NCBI GenBank assembly: GCA_030065855.1
Contig: JASJCT010000010.1
Coordinates: 26,638 to 90,637 of the forward strand
DNA length: 64,000 bases
DNA from: Myxococcota bacterium
GTDB lineage: Bacteria > Myxococcota_A > Polyangia > JAAYKL01
Direction: 5' to 3'
Part shown: positions 27,613-35,132 of the stretch, piece by piece
Layout of the letters: each line of letters opens with the position of its first letter
How positions within the stretch are numbered: the stretch's first letter is position 1
Translations under genes and position numbers: made by a program
Notes under the pieces: generated by a model
Told to the model about the DNA's origin: nothing
The model's database searches: none
What the model saw: the letters and a program-made list of their open reading frames with translations, nothing else

Positions 27613-27864
27613 ATGAAGACAACCGTAAATATTCCAGATCCTATTCTTAAACAGGCCAAACAGATTGCTATTCGCAATAATACGAGCCTTAAGCAGGTAA
27701 TCATCGAGGCCTTACGCAGTCATATCGAGCAGAGCAGCACCGGGACCAGTGGGGAGATCGAATTTTTCACATGCAAAGGCAATGGTCTGCGACAGGGATT
27801 GAGCTGGGACAGTTGGTCTGAAATCCAGGAGATGGCCTACCACGGGCGGGGAGGCCGGTCGTGA
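27613..27864 (+). CDS. VapB-type antitoxin
   Basis: The second ATG region (27613) gives 83 residues beginning MKTTVNIPDPILKQAKQIA, the ribbon-helix-helix start (strand, then helix) of DUF2191/VapB antitoxins that bind their own promoter as dimers. The C-terminal tail (SWDSWSEIQEMAYHGR) would wrap the toxin. The upstream-extended frame from 27517 is rejected because it would enter the promoter. It overlaps the PIN toxin gene by 4 bases (GTGA). Confidence 0.85.
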   Translation: MKTTVNIPDPILKQAKQIAIRNNTSLKQVIIEALRSHIEQSSTGTSGEIEFFTCKGNGLRQGLSWDSWSEIQEMAYHGRGGRS

Positions 27865-28286
27865 TCGCAGTAGATACGAATATTTTGGTTTATGCCCACC
27901 GTGAGGACAATCCCTGGCACGACCGTGCTTGCAAAGAGCTGCTGAAAATATCGCACGCACCCTGGTGTATCCCCTGGCCCTGTGTGCACGAGTTCGTGGC
28001 CATCGTCACTCACCCGAAAATCTATGACCCGCCGAGCTCCATCGAGATAGCGTTGAAAGCCGTGAATGGATTTCGGAAGTCGTCCCACCTGCGCCTGCTC
28101 CAAGAGCAGCAAGGGTACTGGGAGATCCTGAAAAACACCGTGCAGACCAGCCACGTGACCGGGCCTCGCCTTCACGACGCAAGGATCGTCGCCCTTTGCA
28201 TTCAACATGCTGTGGACGAGCTGTGGAGCGCAGACCGGGACTTCACCCGCTTTACAGGCGTCCGGGTTGTCAATCCGCTGGCGTAG
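27861..28286 (+). CDS. VapC-type PIN-domain ribonuclease toxin
   Basis: PIN-domain toxin that cuts tRNA or rRNA when free of antitoxin. The 141 residues have the acidic residues of the active site: VDTNILVYA (Asp5), a Glu in WPCVHEFVAI, and DARIVALCIQHAVDELWSADRDF with two late Asp. The start is GTG, coupled to the antitoxin stop. All four acidic positions seem present, so the toxin should be active. Confidence 0.88.
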   Translation: MIAVDTNILVYAHREDNPWHDRACKELLKISHAPWCIPWPCVHEFVAIVTHPKIYDPPSSIEIALKAVNGFRKSSHLRLLQEQQGYWEILKNTVQTSHVTGPRLHDARIVALCIQHAVDELWSADRDFTRFTGVRVVNPLA

Positions 28287-28339
28287 GAAGTTTCAGGGTT
28301 CAACATGGACCAGCTGGATTTCAGGAAATGAGACTATAG

Positions 28340-29248
28340 ATGAAATTCGATATCAAACAGCTCATCGTATTTGTTGAGGCGGCGGATCACCTAAGTTTCT
28401 CGCGCGCTGCTGATATTTTAGGGCTGGCTCAGGCATCTGTGAGCGAGCGAATTTCTAACTTGGAAACATCGTTGGGTGTAAAATTGTTTAACCGCCTGGG
28501 TCGACAAGTGGAGCTGACATCTACTGGACGGTTTCTCCTCGATCGCGCGCGGCAGATCATCTCACTTAGGGAAGACATCGTTCGAGAGCTCAAGGACCAC
28601 CTAGACCTGCGCCATGGAGAGGTGTGCCTCGGCGCGAGCACAGCGCCTGGGGAGTATATGCTTCCGAGTGTCTTAGGCCGCTTTGCAAAGGAATTTCCAG
28701 ACATCAATGCCCGGCTAGCCATTGGCGATTCAGAGGCAATAACTCGGAAAATAGAGGCTGGGTCCCTAGAGCTCGGGATCGTGGGCAGCCAGGTGAACAC
28801 ACAGACCTTTGCGTCTCAAAAGATGTGGCAAGACGAGCTCGTACTAATTGCCTCTCCAGCCCATGGATTGGCCCGCAAGCGAGGGCCCATCTCTCCTAAG
28901 ACACTGCTGAATGAAGCATGGGTGGTCCGCGAATCTGGTTCGGGCACTAGAGGGGTTGCAGACAGGTTTTTGAAAAAGCATATCCCCGGCGGATTCCGCG
29001 CGGTCAATGTGATTGCTGAATTGGGTAGTGTAACAGCTGTCAAACAAGGGGTAAAGTCAGGCCTTGGTGTTTCGTTGATCTCTGGGCTTACTGTCGCTGA
29101 AGAGTTAAAAAACAAATCACTGGTTAAAATATCCCTCGCCACCCAACCTGAGCAGCGGTCCTTCTACCTTATCCGAGAAAAGCGACGCACCCTCTCGCCC
29201 GCTGCCAAAGCCCTGTGGACATTCATTCTCCGCGAGCCAGATGCCTGA
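28340..29248 (+). CDS. LysR-family transcriptional regulator
   Basis: 302 residues with the N-terminal winged helix (IKQLIVFVEAADHLSFSRAADILGLAQASVSERISNLETSLGVKLFNRLGRQVELTSTG) and a type 2 periplasmic-binding effector domain (about 90-300; EVCLGASTAPGEYMLPSVLGRFAKEFPDI). The pattern is nearest to the CysB/CysL/YeiE branch, whose members often sense sulfur or anionic ligands, but this is only a resemblance. There is no divergent target gene at its start; the next gene, on the same strand, is the hydrolase-like protein at 29395. Confidence 0.92.
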   Translation: MKFDIKQLIVFVEAADHLSFSRAADILGLAQASVSERISNLETSLGVKLFNRLGRQVELTSTGRFLLDRARQIISLREDIVRELKDHLDLRHGEVCLGASTAPGEYMLPSVLGRFAKEFPDINARLAIGDSEAITRKIEAGSLELGIVGSQVNTQTFASQKMWQDELVLIASPAHGLARKRGPISPKTLLNEAWVVRESGSGTRGVADRFLKKHIPGGFRAVNVIAELGSVTAVKQGVKSGLGVSLISGLTVAEELKNKSLVKISLATQPEQRSFYLIREKRRTLSPAAKALWTFILREPDA

Positions 29249-29280
29249 TCGATCGCGCCCAAGCTTTGGAGATCCACTTG

Positions 29281-29310
29281 TTGACACGATTCTAATGATC
29301 GTGATACTTA
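29281..29310 (+). promoter_or_regulatory. Possible sigma-70 promoter before the hydrolase-like gene
   Basis: TTGACA at 29281-29286 and TACTTA at 29305-29310 with an 18-base spacer, in an AT-rich intergenic stretch. The gene starts at 29395 with GGGAAATAAGTA before the ATG. Confidence 0.35.
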
Positions 29311-29394
29311 AAAAATACATGACAAATGTATTAAATCAGAGAACGATGTTTATATTAATTATATTTTGATATGACGCAAAAAGGGAAATAAGTA

Positions 29395-30555
29395 ATGAAA
29401 ACAATCACCTTCGAGAATCTATGCGCGATTCTTGTTCTGGCAATGGTCTTCTTTTTCACGGGTCAACACGATGCAAGGGCAGATTCAAATTTTCCAAGCC
29501 TGCTAGCGCCTAAACCATCTGAACTCGCCGATACTGTTGCAGATCAACGCGGCCCGTATCTTCCAGTGGTCTATCGTTCTCATTATGGTGATGTCTATGC
29601 GCCAACAGTGAGGATCGATGGAGGCCCGCTGGAGTTACCTTACCCCATAGCGCTGGTTGCAGGTGATCTAATTGGCAATAAGGAATCTTATGAGTGGATT
29701 GGATATCACTTGGCCTCGCACGGTTGGGTTGTGGGCATTCCCCCTACCGGCTTGACAGCCACGCTTCTTGCTCGAATTGATCAGCTTTTATCGCAAATGA
29801 CAGATAACGATTCCTATGTAAATGATATAGCCAACTTTGTTAGCATATCTATCGTGGGTCATGGCATTGGCGGTTCTGGTGCACTACAGCTAACATCTCA
29901 AACACCTGATATCAAAGCTATCATTGCTTTGGGTCCTGGCGATGAGTTGGAAGAGGATCAAATCGAATCTATTGATATCCCTGTATTGCTCATTCACGGG
30001 GATCAGGATTGTGTTTATGATATAGAAAATACTGAGGATTATTTTTATTGGCTAAATACATCGAACAGAGAGATGTTGACCTTTGTTGGTGGAAATCACT
30101 ATGGCTTTAATGATGGTTTATTCTCGATTCCCCTCATTTTAGGTGGTATTTTTGGTGATTGCCAAAACGAAACAGTTGGTGGTCTTAAAAATCAGTTAAA
30201 ATTAGCGCGCCGCTATATCACATCTTGGTTAGAGTATTACGTAAAGGGGAGGAATAACTTTCTACCCTATCTATCTGGCGGCGATATACTGGAAAATGAC
30301 ATCCAAGACGGCTGGGTTATATCGCAGGAAGATACAGACGACAATGAAGATACTGACGACGATACAGACGACAATGAAGACACAGACGGGGATTCAGATA
30401 ACGATGAAGACCCGGATGGGGATAGCGAAGGCGATAATAACGATGTCGACACGTCTGACCCATCGTACAATTCCGGTTGCCAAATGTCGGGCGCTCTTTC
30501 CGGTAAGACTTTTATCAATGCGACTCTAATCAATCTGCTCTTGGCGATTTTGTAA
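29395..30555 (+). CDS. Secreted alpha/beta-hydrolase-like protein lacking the nucleophile, with acidic repeat tail
   Basis: 386 residues. A signal peptide (CAILVLAMVFFFTGQHDARA) is followed by an alpha/beta-hydrolase domain of the PETase/dienelactone-hydrolase type: an oxyanion-side segment (PYPIALVAGDL), SIVGHGIGGSGALQL where the elbow should read GHSxGG, the acid strand LLIHGDQDCVYD and the His strand VGGNHYGF. Gly157 replaces the nucleophile Ser, so ordinary ester hydrolysis is not expected. Residues ~315-350 are an Asp/Glu/Thr-rich linker of short repeats. The end is a Cys followed by a hydrophobic segment (FINATLINLLLAIL), reminiscent of a surface-sorting tail but without trailing basic residues. 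Confidence 0.78.
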   Translation: MKTITFENLCAILVLAMVFFFTGQHDARADSNFPSLLAPKPSELADTVADQRGPYLPVVYRSHYGDVYAPTVRIDGGPLELPYPIALVAGDLIGNKESYEWIGYHLASHGWVVGIPPTGLTATLLARIDQLLSQMTDNDSYVNDIANFVSISIVGHGIGGSGALQLTSQTPDIKAIIALGPGDELEEDQIESIDIPVLLIHGDQDCVYDIENTEDYFYWLNTSNREMLTFVGGNHYGFNDGLFSIPLILGGIFGDCQNETVGGLKNQLKLARRYITSWLEYYVKGRNNFLPYLSGGDILENDIQDGWVISQEDTDDNEDTDDDTDDNEDTDGDSDNDEDPDGDSEGDNNDVDTSDPSYNSGCQMSGALSGKTFINATLINLLLAIL

Positions 30556-30574
30556 TTCCGCGCGTTTGTTTGCG

Positions 30575-32092
30575 CTACGGTGTCATCTGTACCATGCCGA
30601 ACAAGGTGCCACTGTAAAGGCAACTGTCTGCTCCAATCTCGGTCGCGGCGTAGGCACTGTTGAAAATCGGGGATGTCCCATACTGATAACTGAAGACAGA
30701 CGCACCTGTATCCCAGTCAAGGGCTTCAAACGTCCACGCGCCCAGCCAGTCCTGTCCAACACCGTAGATCATATTTGTGGCCGCACTCATACAAGGCACG
30801 CCATTGGGCATGCTCACCTCTTGGTTCGCCCAAACAGAGGACATGGTCTGTGCAGATGGGTCCCAGCTAAACTTCTCCACGCCATAGGGCGCCAACAGGG
30901 AAATACCAGATGCTAGAATGCCGATTGCCTGGTTATCAAGGGGGATGTTGAGCTGGTTATTGACGACCAGCGCATCATACCCCCTAACGCAAACAGACTG
31001 TTCAGACAGGGAATCGGTCGCCTGGAGATCTCCAAACATGACCGGCACCTGGGCGGCAATTCGCCTGTCTTTTGTGCCAGGTATTTGCTGCCAGCCCAAC
31101 GGTATCTCATCCCGCCAAAAAAGCACCAGGTGCATCAACTCCTGACCGTCTGTAATGACCACGAACTTATCTTGGTCGCCAGTGCCCATCAGTGTCGGTG
31201 TTGCGCCAGATCCTGCCCCAATGCGGATGCCAGTGGGTTCCCCGGTTTCATATGCGGCGCGCCAGCCACCTTTTGATGCCTCTATGGTCAGTGCTGTGCC
31301 GGTCCACTGCACGCGATACATCGCAATGTTCGTCACCACATAAATACCACCGTTCTCATCGCATGCGATGGCATTAGAAATCTCTTCGTCTGCGCCGAGA
31401 TGGTAATAATAGGCCGCGTCAAACGACCGGGAAACCACGCCTACCAAACCGTGACTGGTGGCAAAAGCCAGCAGGCCGTCATAGGTCATTGAGAGCCCGA
31501 TAATCTTCTCTGCTGGATCGCTCAGTCTCCCTTGGGGTATTTCAAAGACCTGTTTTATCTCTATTTTGGAATAGCGGTCACCCTCAACAGGGTCACCAAA
31601 GGCAAAGAGCTTTGTAAATCTGGGCATATAAAAAATATTGTCACAATCGATTAACGTATAAGCGCCAGATATGGAGCTGTCAGTGGACAATATCGAGAAT
31701 ACAGACAGGTCTTCTTTTGTCCATGTATCGATATAATTGAGGGAACGGTCTGCCTTGAAGACGCTTGTTGCAGAACTCCCCCAGAGAACGCGTCCACCAT
31801 CTGGATAGACCCCTGATATGGCTATTGTAATCAGCCCTGGCATGCCCCAATTAAACTCAGCATCTGTAAGTGGGCCTACTTCTTGGGGACCGGGGTATGG
31901 GGATGAGGCCTGACAGTAGGGATTTCTGTGGGTCATGGGCCAAGGGGAGTCCGCCAGAAACGAATTCATCGCTGGCTCATTGTCAAAGGTTGCCACGGCT
32001 GGCTCAGAACCCAGCGCAAATGATGGGCCGGGCAGCAGCAACTCAGCAACCATGACACCGACACTAGACAACAACGGTAGTGCACTTTTCAT
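30575..32092 (-). CDS. Secreted PQQ-like beta-propeller protein
   Basis: About 505 residues with a signal peptide (SSVGVMVAELLLPGPSFALG). The mature part consists of repeated four-stranded blades typical of quinoprotein-like propellers (VLWGSSATSVFKADRSLN, GLLAFATSHGLVGVVSRSFD, GGIYVVTNIAMYRVQWTG, MIYGVGQDWLGAWTFEALDWDTG). No PQQ-binding Trp-dock or catalytic residues stand out, so it is probably not a dehydrogenase. I choose the ATG at 32092, which has GAGGG at good spacing; ATGs at 32095 and 32110 are possible. The long inverted repeat at 32139-32180 lies in its promoter, and the TetR gene lies upstream on the same strand. Confidence 0.72.
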   Translation of the reverse strand: MKSALPLLSSVGVMVAELLLPGPSFALGSEPAVATFDNEPAMNSFLADSPWPMTHRNPYCQASSPYPGPQEVGPLTDAEFNWGMPGLITIAISGVYPDGGRVLWGSSATSVFKADRSLNYIDTWTKEDLSVFSILSTDSSISGAYTLIDCDNIFYMPRFTKLFAFGDPVEGDRYSKIEIKQVFEIPQGRLSDPAEKIIGLSMTYDGLLAFATSHGLVGVVSRSFDAAYYYHLGADEEISNAIACDENGGIYVVTNIAMYRVQWTGTALTIEASKGGWRAAYETGEPTGIRIGAGSGATPTLMGTGDQDKFVVITDGQELMHLVLFWRDEIPLGWQQIPGTKDRRIAAQVPVMFGDLQATDSLSEQSVCVRGYDALVVNNQLNIPLDNQAIGILASGISLLAPYGVEKFSWDPSAQTMSSVWANQEVSMPNGVPCMSAATNMIYGVGQDWLGAWTFEALDWDTGASVFSYQYGTSPIFNSAYAATEIGADSCLYSGTLFGMVQMTP

Positions 32093-32138
32093 CATTCCCT
32101 CTTTTGTCACCGCAGTTGTATTGGTATTTTTAGCGAAA

Positions 32139-32180
32139 TGTATACAACTGACTACACTTGTTTGTAGCCAATTGCATACA
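32139..32180. promoter_or_regulatory. Probable TetR operator: 18-bp inverted repeat
   Basis: Left arm TGTATACAACTGACTACA (32139-32156), 6-base centre, right arm TGTAGCCAATTGCATACA (32163-32180). The arms are complementary at 15 of 18 positions. The repeat lies 47 bases upstream of the propeller gene and directly downstream of the TetR gene, a position suited to repression of the propeller gene by this regulator. Confidence 0.6.
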
Positions 32181-32283
32181 TACTGTCAAGCGGTTTTGAC
32201 AATATGCCGGCCCCACTGCGGCATAACTGTGGGAAATTTGATTTTATACGTGTCTGAGGATGTGTCTGAGCAAAGGCGAGCCT

Positions 32284-32937
32284 TTACGCGATAAACATAG
32301 AAATGAAATTGTTCCGTATTTCTGAAAGCACATTTTCAAACGGCTCATCCCCCAGGCCGGTGCTTTCCATAATGTATCGCTCGAACGCCCGAATACCGAG
32401 GAGGTAGGCGCAGACGACAGCGACAACATACCGAGGATCCAGGTCTAGTTTTATCGCTCCCTGCTGCTGCCAGGTACGCACAAGCGTTACCATCTTTCTC
32501 ACAAAGGGAAATTCAGCTTGGACATCCCCTTTAACTTCTCCATCGAGAAAGCTCCGGGCCATGACTTTCCAAAACTGGGGATGTCGCTGTAGGGCATTTT
32601 CCATTTCTGTTAGGAGATCACTGATATTGTCAGACACGCCGATATCATCCCGCACCTGCTGGGCAAGGTGTTCCTGGGTTTGTCGTCGCAAATTCTCCTT
32701 GGAGCCAAAGTGGCGATGAATCAGCCCATGATTCACACCTGCATGCGCGGCGATTTCTCGCACGGACACGGCGGCAACACCGCGCGCTGCAAATAGCTCA
32801 GCTGCAGATGCTATCAACGCCGAGACCACCTGATCCCGACCCAGTGGTTTTTTTGACTTTTTAGTAGGGACACGGGCCCTTTGTCGCGTGCTGGTGTCCC
32901 TGGTTTTATTTTTGGTCTCCGTACTCATGGCCGCCAT
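32284..32937 (-). CDS. TetR/AcrR-family transcriptional regulator
   Basis: The product of about 217 residues starts with a Lys/Arg/Thr-rich lead, then the TetR helix-turn-helix (VVSALIASAAELFAARGVAAVSVREIAAHAGVNHGLIHRHFGSKENL). The C-terminal ligand domain is helical (WKVMARSFLDGEVKGDVQ, DPRYVVAVVCAYLLGIRAFERYI). ATG 32937 and 32928 are both possible. It is upstream of, and on the same strand as, the propeller gene whose promoter holds an 18-bp inverted repeat. The ligand is unknown; the wide hydrophobic pocket of this family often binds lipids or drugs. Confidence 0.88.
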   Translation of the reverse strand: MAAMSTETKNKTRDTSTRQRARVPTKKSKKPLGRDQVVSALIASAAELFAARGVAAVSVREIAAHAGVNHGLIHRHFGSKENLRRQTQEHLAQQVRDDIGVSDNISDLLTEMENALQRHPQFWKVMARSFLDGEVKGDVQAEFPFVRKMVTLVRTWQQQGAIKLDLDPRYVVAVVCAYLLGIRAFERYIMESTGLGDEPFENVLSEIRNNFISMFIA

Positions 32938-33032
32938 TGTAGCGCTTGGGGGAAAGAGATACCAGATCTCGGGACGATGGAGCACTTCGGGTATGGCCGT
33001 AAAAAGAATTCTACCGATAGGTAAATAGACGT

Positions 33033-34925
33033 CTATAAAATTGTCTCGTCACAGCTGTACTTGATGGCAATGCGTTTTACACGAGGGCTATTGGTCGTAT
33101 CGACGTCACAGCCGTCGCCTTCGTTAAAGACGGCTTTCATATACAGCTTGACCTCGATCGCCAGGTAATTTGCATCTGGATTGACAAGGGCGCCAATATC
33201 AATTGAATCGGTCGTACTGCCGGGTAGCACCTCTACCAGCGACTGCCATGCTGCGTTTTGGAATGCATCAGGTGTCTTTCCGAATCGGTAGCGAAAGCGA
33301 ACGATGCTGTCTTCTGGCAGATCCAATTCCCATCCGAGGTGATCCCACATTGTCGCATTCACACCACCACAACCGTTAAATTGGTAGCGATAGAATCCAG
33401 GATCCTGATTGACGAGCGTGTACTGAACGCCGGTCATATCCGAATAGGTGTAAGGACTTGTAAGCCCAGTCACTGCATTTTGAATGACTGCGTTGTTTGT
33501 AAGTGTTGGTCCTGGTTCGATCACGTGAACGGCGTTACTCTGAGGCACTGCCCAAACCTTACCGGCGCGATCCACAGCAATACCTTTGGCTCCGACTTCA
33601 GATATCAAGACCCCCTGAAACGTCTCGGCATCTACCCTGCGAACCTGTCCTGCATGGGCGCCCCAAATAAAGCCTTCGGCGTCTGCTGCAATACCGTCGA
33701 CATTGCCGTTGAGATTGGAATCCCCATGCCTGAATCGCTCGTTAAACGGGGCAAAGGGATCGAAGCGCTTGATAAAACCACCGGTCGACCCCAGCCAGAC
33801 GCGCTGCTTGCAATCCACGGTGATGCCATAGGTATCGACGGGTTTGATGTTGTAGACAGCTTTAATCGCATCATCACACTCTGCTGAACAATTGGCCACC
33901 GTACAACTGGTCTCACATACCGTTCCTGAGCAGCTCGCGTGATCGACACATCTGGCAGTATCCACGTGGGCTAAGTTGCCGCCGCCGGTACTGCCGCCGG
34001 TAATCCACAAATACGGACCGTTGGTTTGGTTGGCCTCTGGAAAGACCCTGTCTCGTCCGTCAAGGGCCAATCCGTAAATTGGCAAGGGGGAGGTCATGCT
34101 GATCAGGATTTCTCCGGTCTCACCATCCAATTTATAGAGTTTAGAACCAAGGCCCCCGGCCCACACGAATTCCCGCTCTGTATCTCGACGCGCTGATGTG
34201 GTCTTTGGCAGGTGGGCATCGCCGAGTTCATCCGGCGAGATCACTTGTACGGCAACCCCTCTAATATGATCGTCCAGTTCTGTATGCCAAAGCACGCAAT
34301 CGTCTTGCCCGTAATCCAAGACATCGTCTGGCCCGGTGGATGTGGTTATGACGCCGTCTCCGTTGGTGTCAGGGCACTCCAGGCCCTTAGCAGATATCTT
34401 GGTCAGGCCCTTGCCGTTACGAATGCCCACGTAGGCATCTCCATTGGGGGAAACAGACGTGCGCGATGGGTCGACACCACCCACGCGATACCGCGCCAGC
34501 TCTATCATTTCATCGGTGTCGATTTTTGAAATAGTCGCCAGTGGGGTATTCACAATCCAGATGAGGTGCGTGTCATTGTCGTTTACCGGATCGATTATCA
34601 ACGCACCCTCGTCATCGATAACGACATTGTCATTTTCGTTGGTATCGAGGTCAAAAATAACCTCTTCCTCGGAGATAATACCGGTATCGGTTTCAGTATC
34701 TCCTTCACTATCTGTGGACTGATCACTATCGGAGTCTCCACCGCTGTCAGAATCGGAAGCGCTGTCTGTCCCCTGTTCCTCCCCGGATTCATCTGTTCCC
34801 GGAATATTCCCGTTAACTTCGGCACAGGTAAAAAGGGCTGTTGTTACCAACCCCACAATTACAAACAGAATCAGAAAGTCAATCATCCCGCGCGCAGCAT
34901 TGACTGATCTTTCCTTAATATTCAT
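33033..34925 (-). CDS. Surface lipoprotein with Asp/Ser linker and NHL/Vgb-like beta-propeller
   Basis: 630 residues. The signal (MIDFLILFVIVGLVTTALFTC) ends in a lipobox Cys. A linker rich in Ser, Asp, Glu and Thr spans about 40-90. A beta-propeller follows, with blades of the Vgb/NHL kind (HLIWIVNTPLATISKIDT, FVWAGGLGSKLYKLDGETGEI, KGIAVDRAGKVWAVPQSNAVHVIEPG) and calcium-like loops (PDTNGDGVITTS). A Cys-rich insertion lies in the middle (CVDHASCSGTVCETSCTVANCSAECDD). The last ~150 residues look like a separate beta-sandwich. It is probably displayed at the cell surface. Same-strand neighbour of the TetR/propeller pair; no evidence that they form one operon. Confidence 0.78.
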   Translation of the reverse strand: MNIKERSVNAARGMIDFLILFVIVGLVTTALFTCAEVNGNIPGTDESGEEQGTDSASDSDSGGDSDSDQSTDSEGDTETDTGIISEEEVIFDLDTNENDNVVIDDEGALIIDPVNDNDTHLIWIVNTPLATISKIDTDEMIELARYRVGGVDPSRTSVSPNGDAYVGIRNGKGLTKISAKGLECPDTNGDGVITTSTGPDDVLDYGQDDCVLWHTELDDHIRGVAVQVISPDELGDAHLPKTTSARRDTEREFVWAGGLGSKLYKLDGETGEILISMTSPLPIYGLALDGRDRVFPEANQTNGPYLWITGGSTGGGNLAHVDTARCVDHASCSGTVCETSCTVANCSAECDDAIKAVYNIKPVDTYGITVDCKQRVWLGSTGGFIKRFDPFAPFNERFRHGDSNLNGNVDGIAADAEGFIWGAHAGQVRRVDAETFQGVLISEVGAKGIAVDRAGKVWAVPQSNAVHVIEPGPTLTNNAVIQNAVTGLTSPYTYSDMTGVQYTLVNQDPGFYRYQFNGCGGVNATMWDHLGWELDLPEDSIVRFRYRFGKTPDAFQNAAWQSLVEVLPGSTTDSIDIGALVNPDANYLAIEVKLYMKAVFNEGDGCDVDTTNSPRVKRIAIKYSCDETIL

Positions 34926-35132
34926 AGCGATCCCCTTCCTCTTCTAATCTACTAAGGATTATAAGCAGAAAAGCTTTAAAAATATAGCATTTATTATATT
35001 TTTACATATTTATTGATCTTTCTGTATATTATCTGCAGGTACCGTCCGGGTCGTAAACCCTATTTTGAATTAAGGCATCAAATACAGTAGCAACTATTGC
35101 AATTTCGTAGCACGCATCCTATACCCCGGTGC

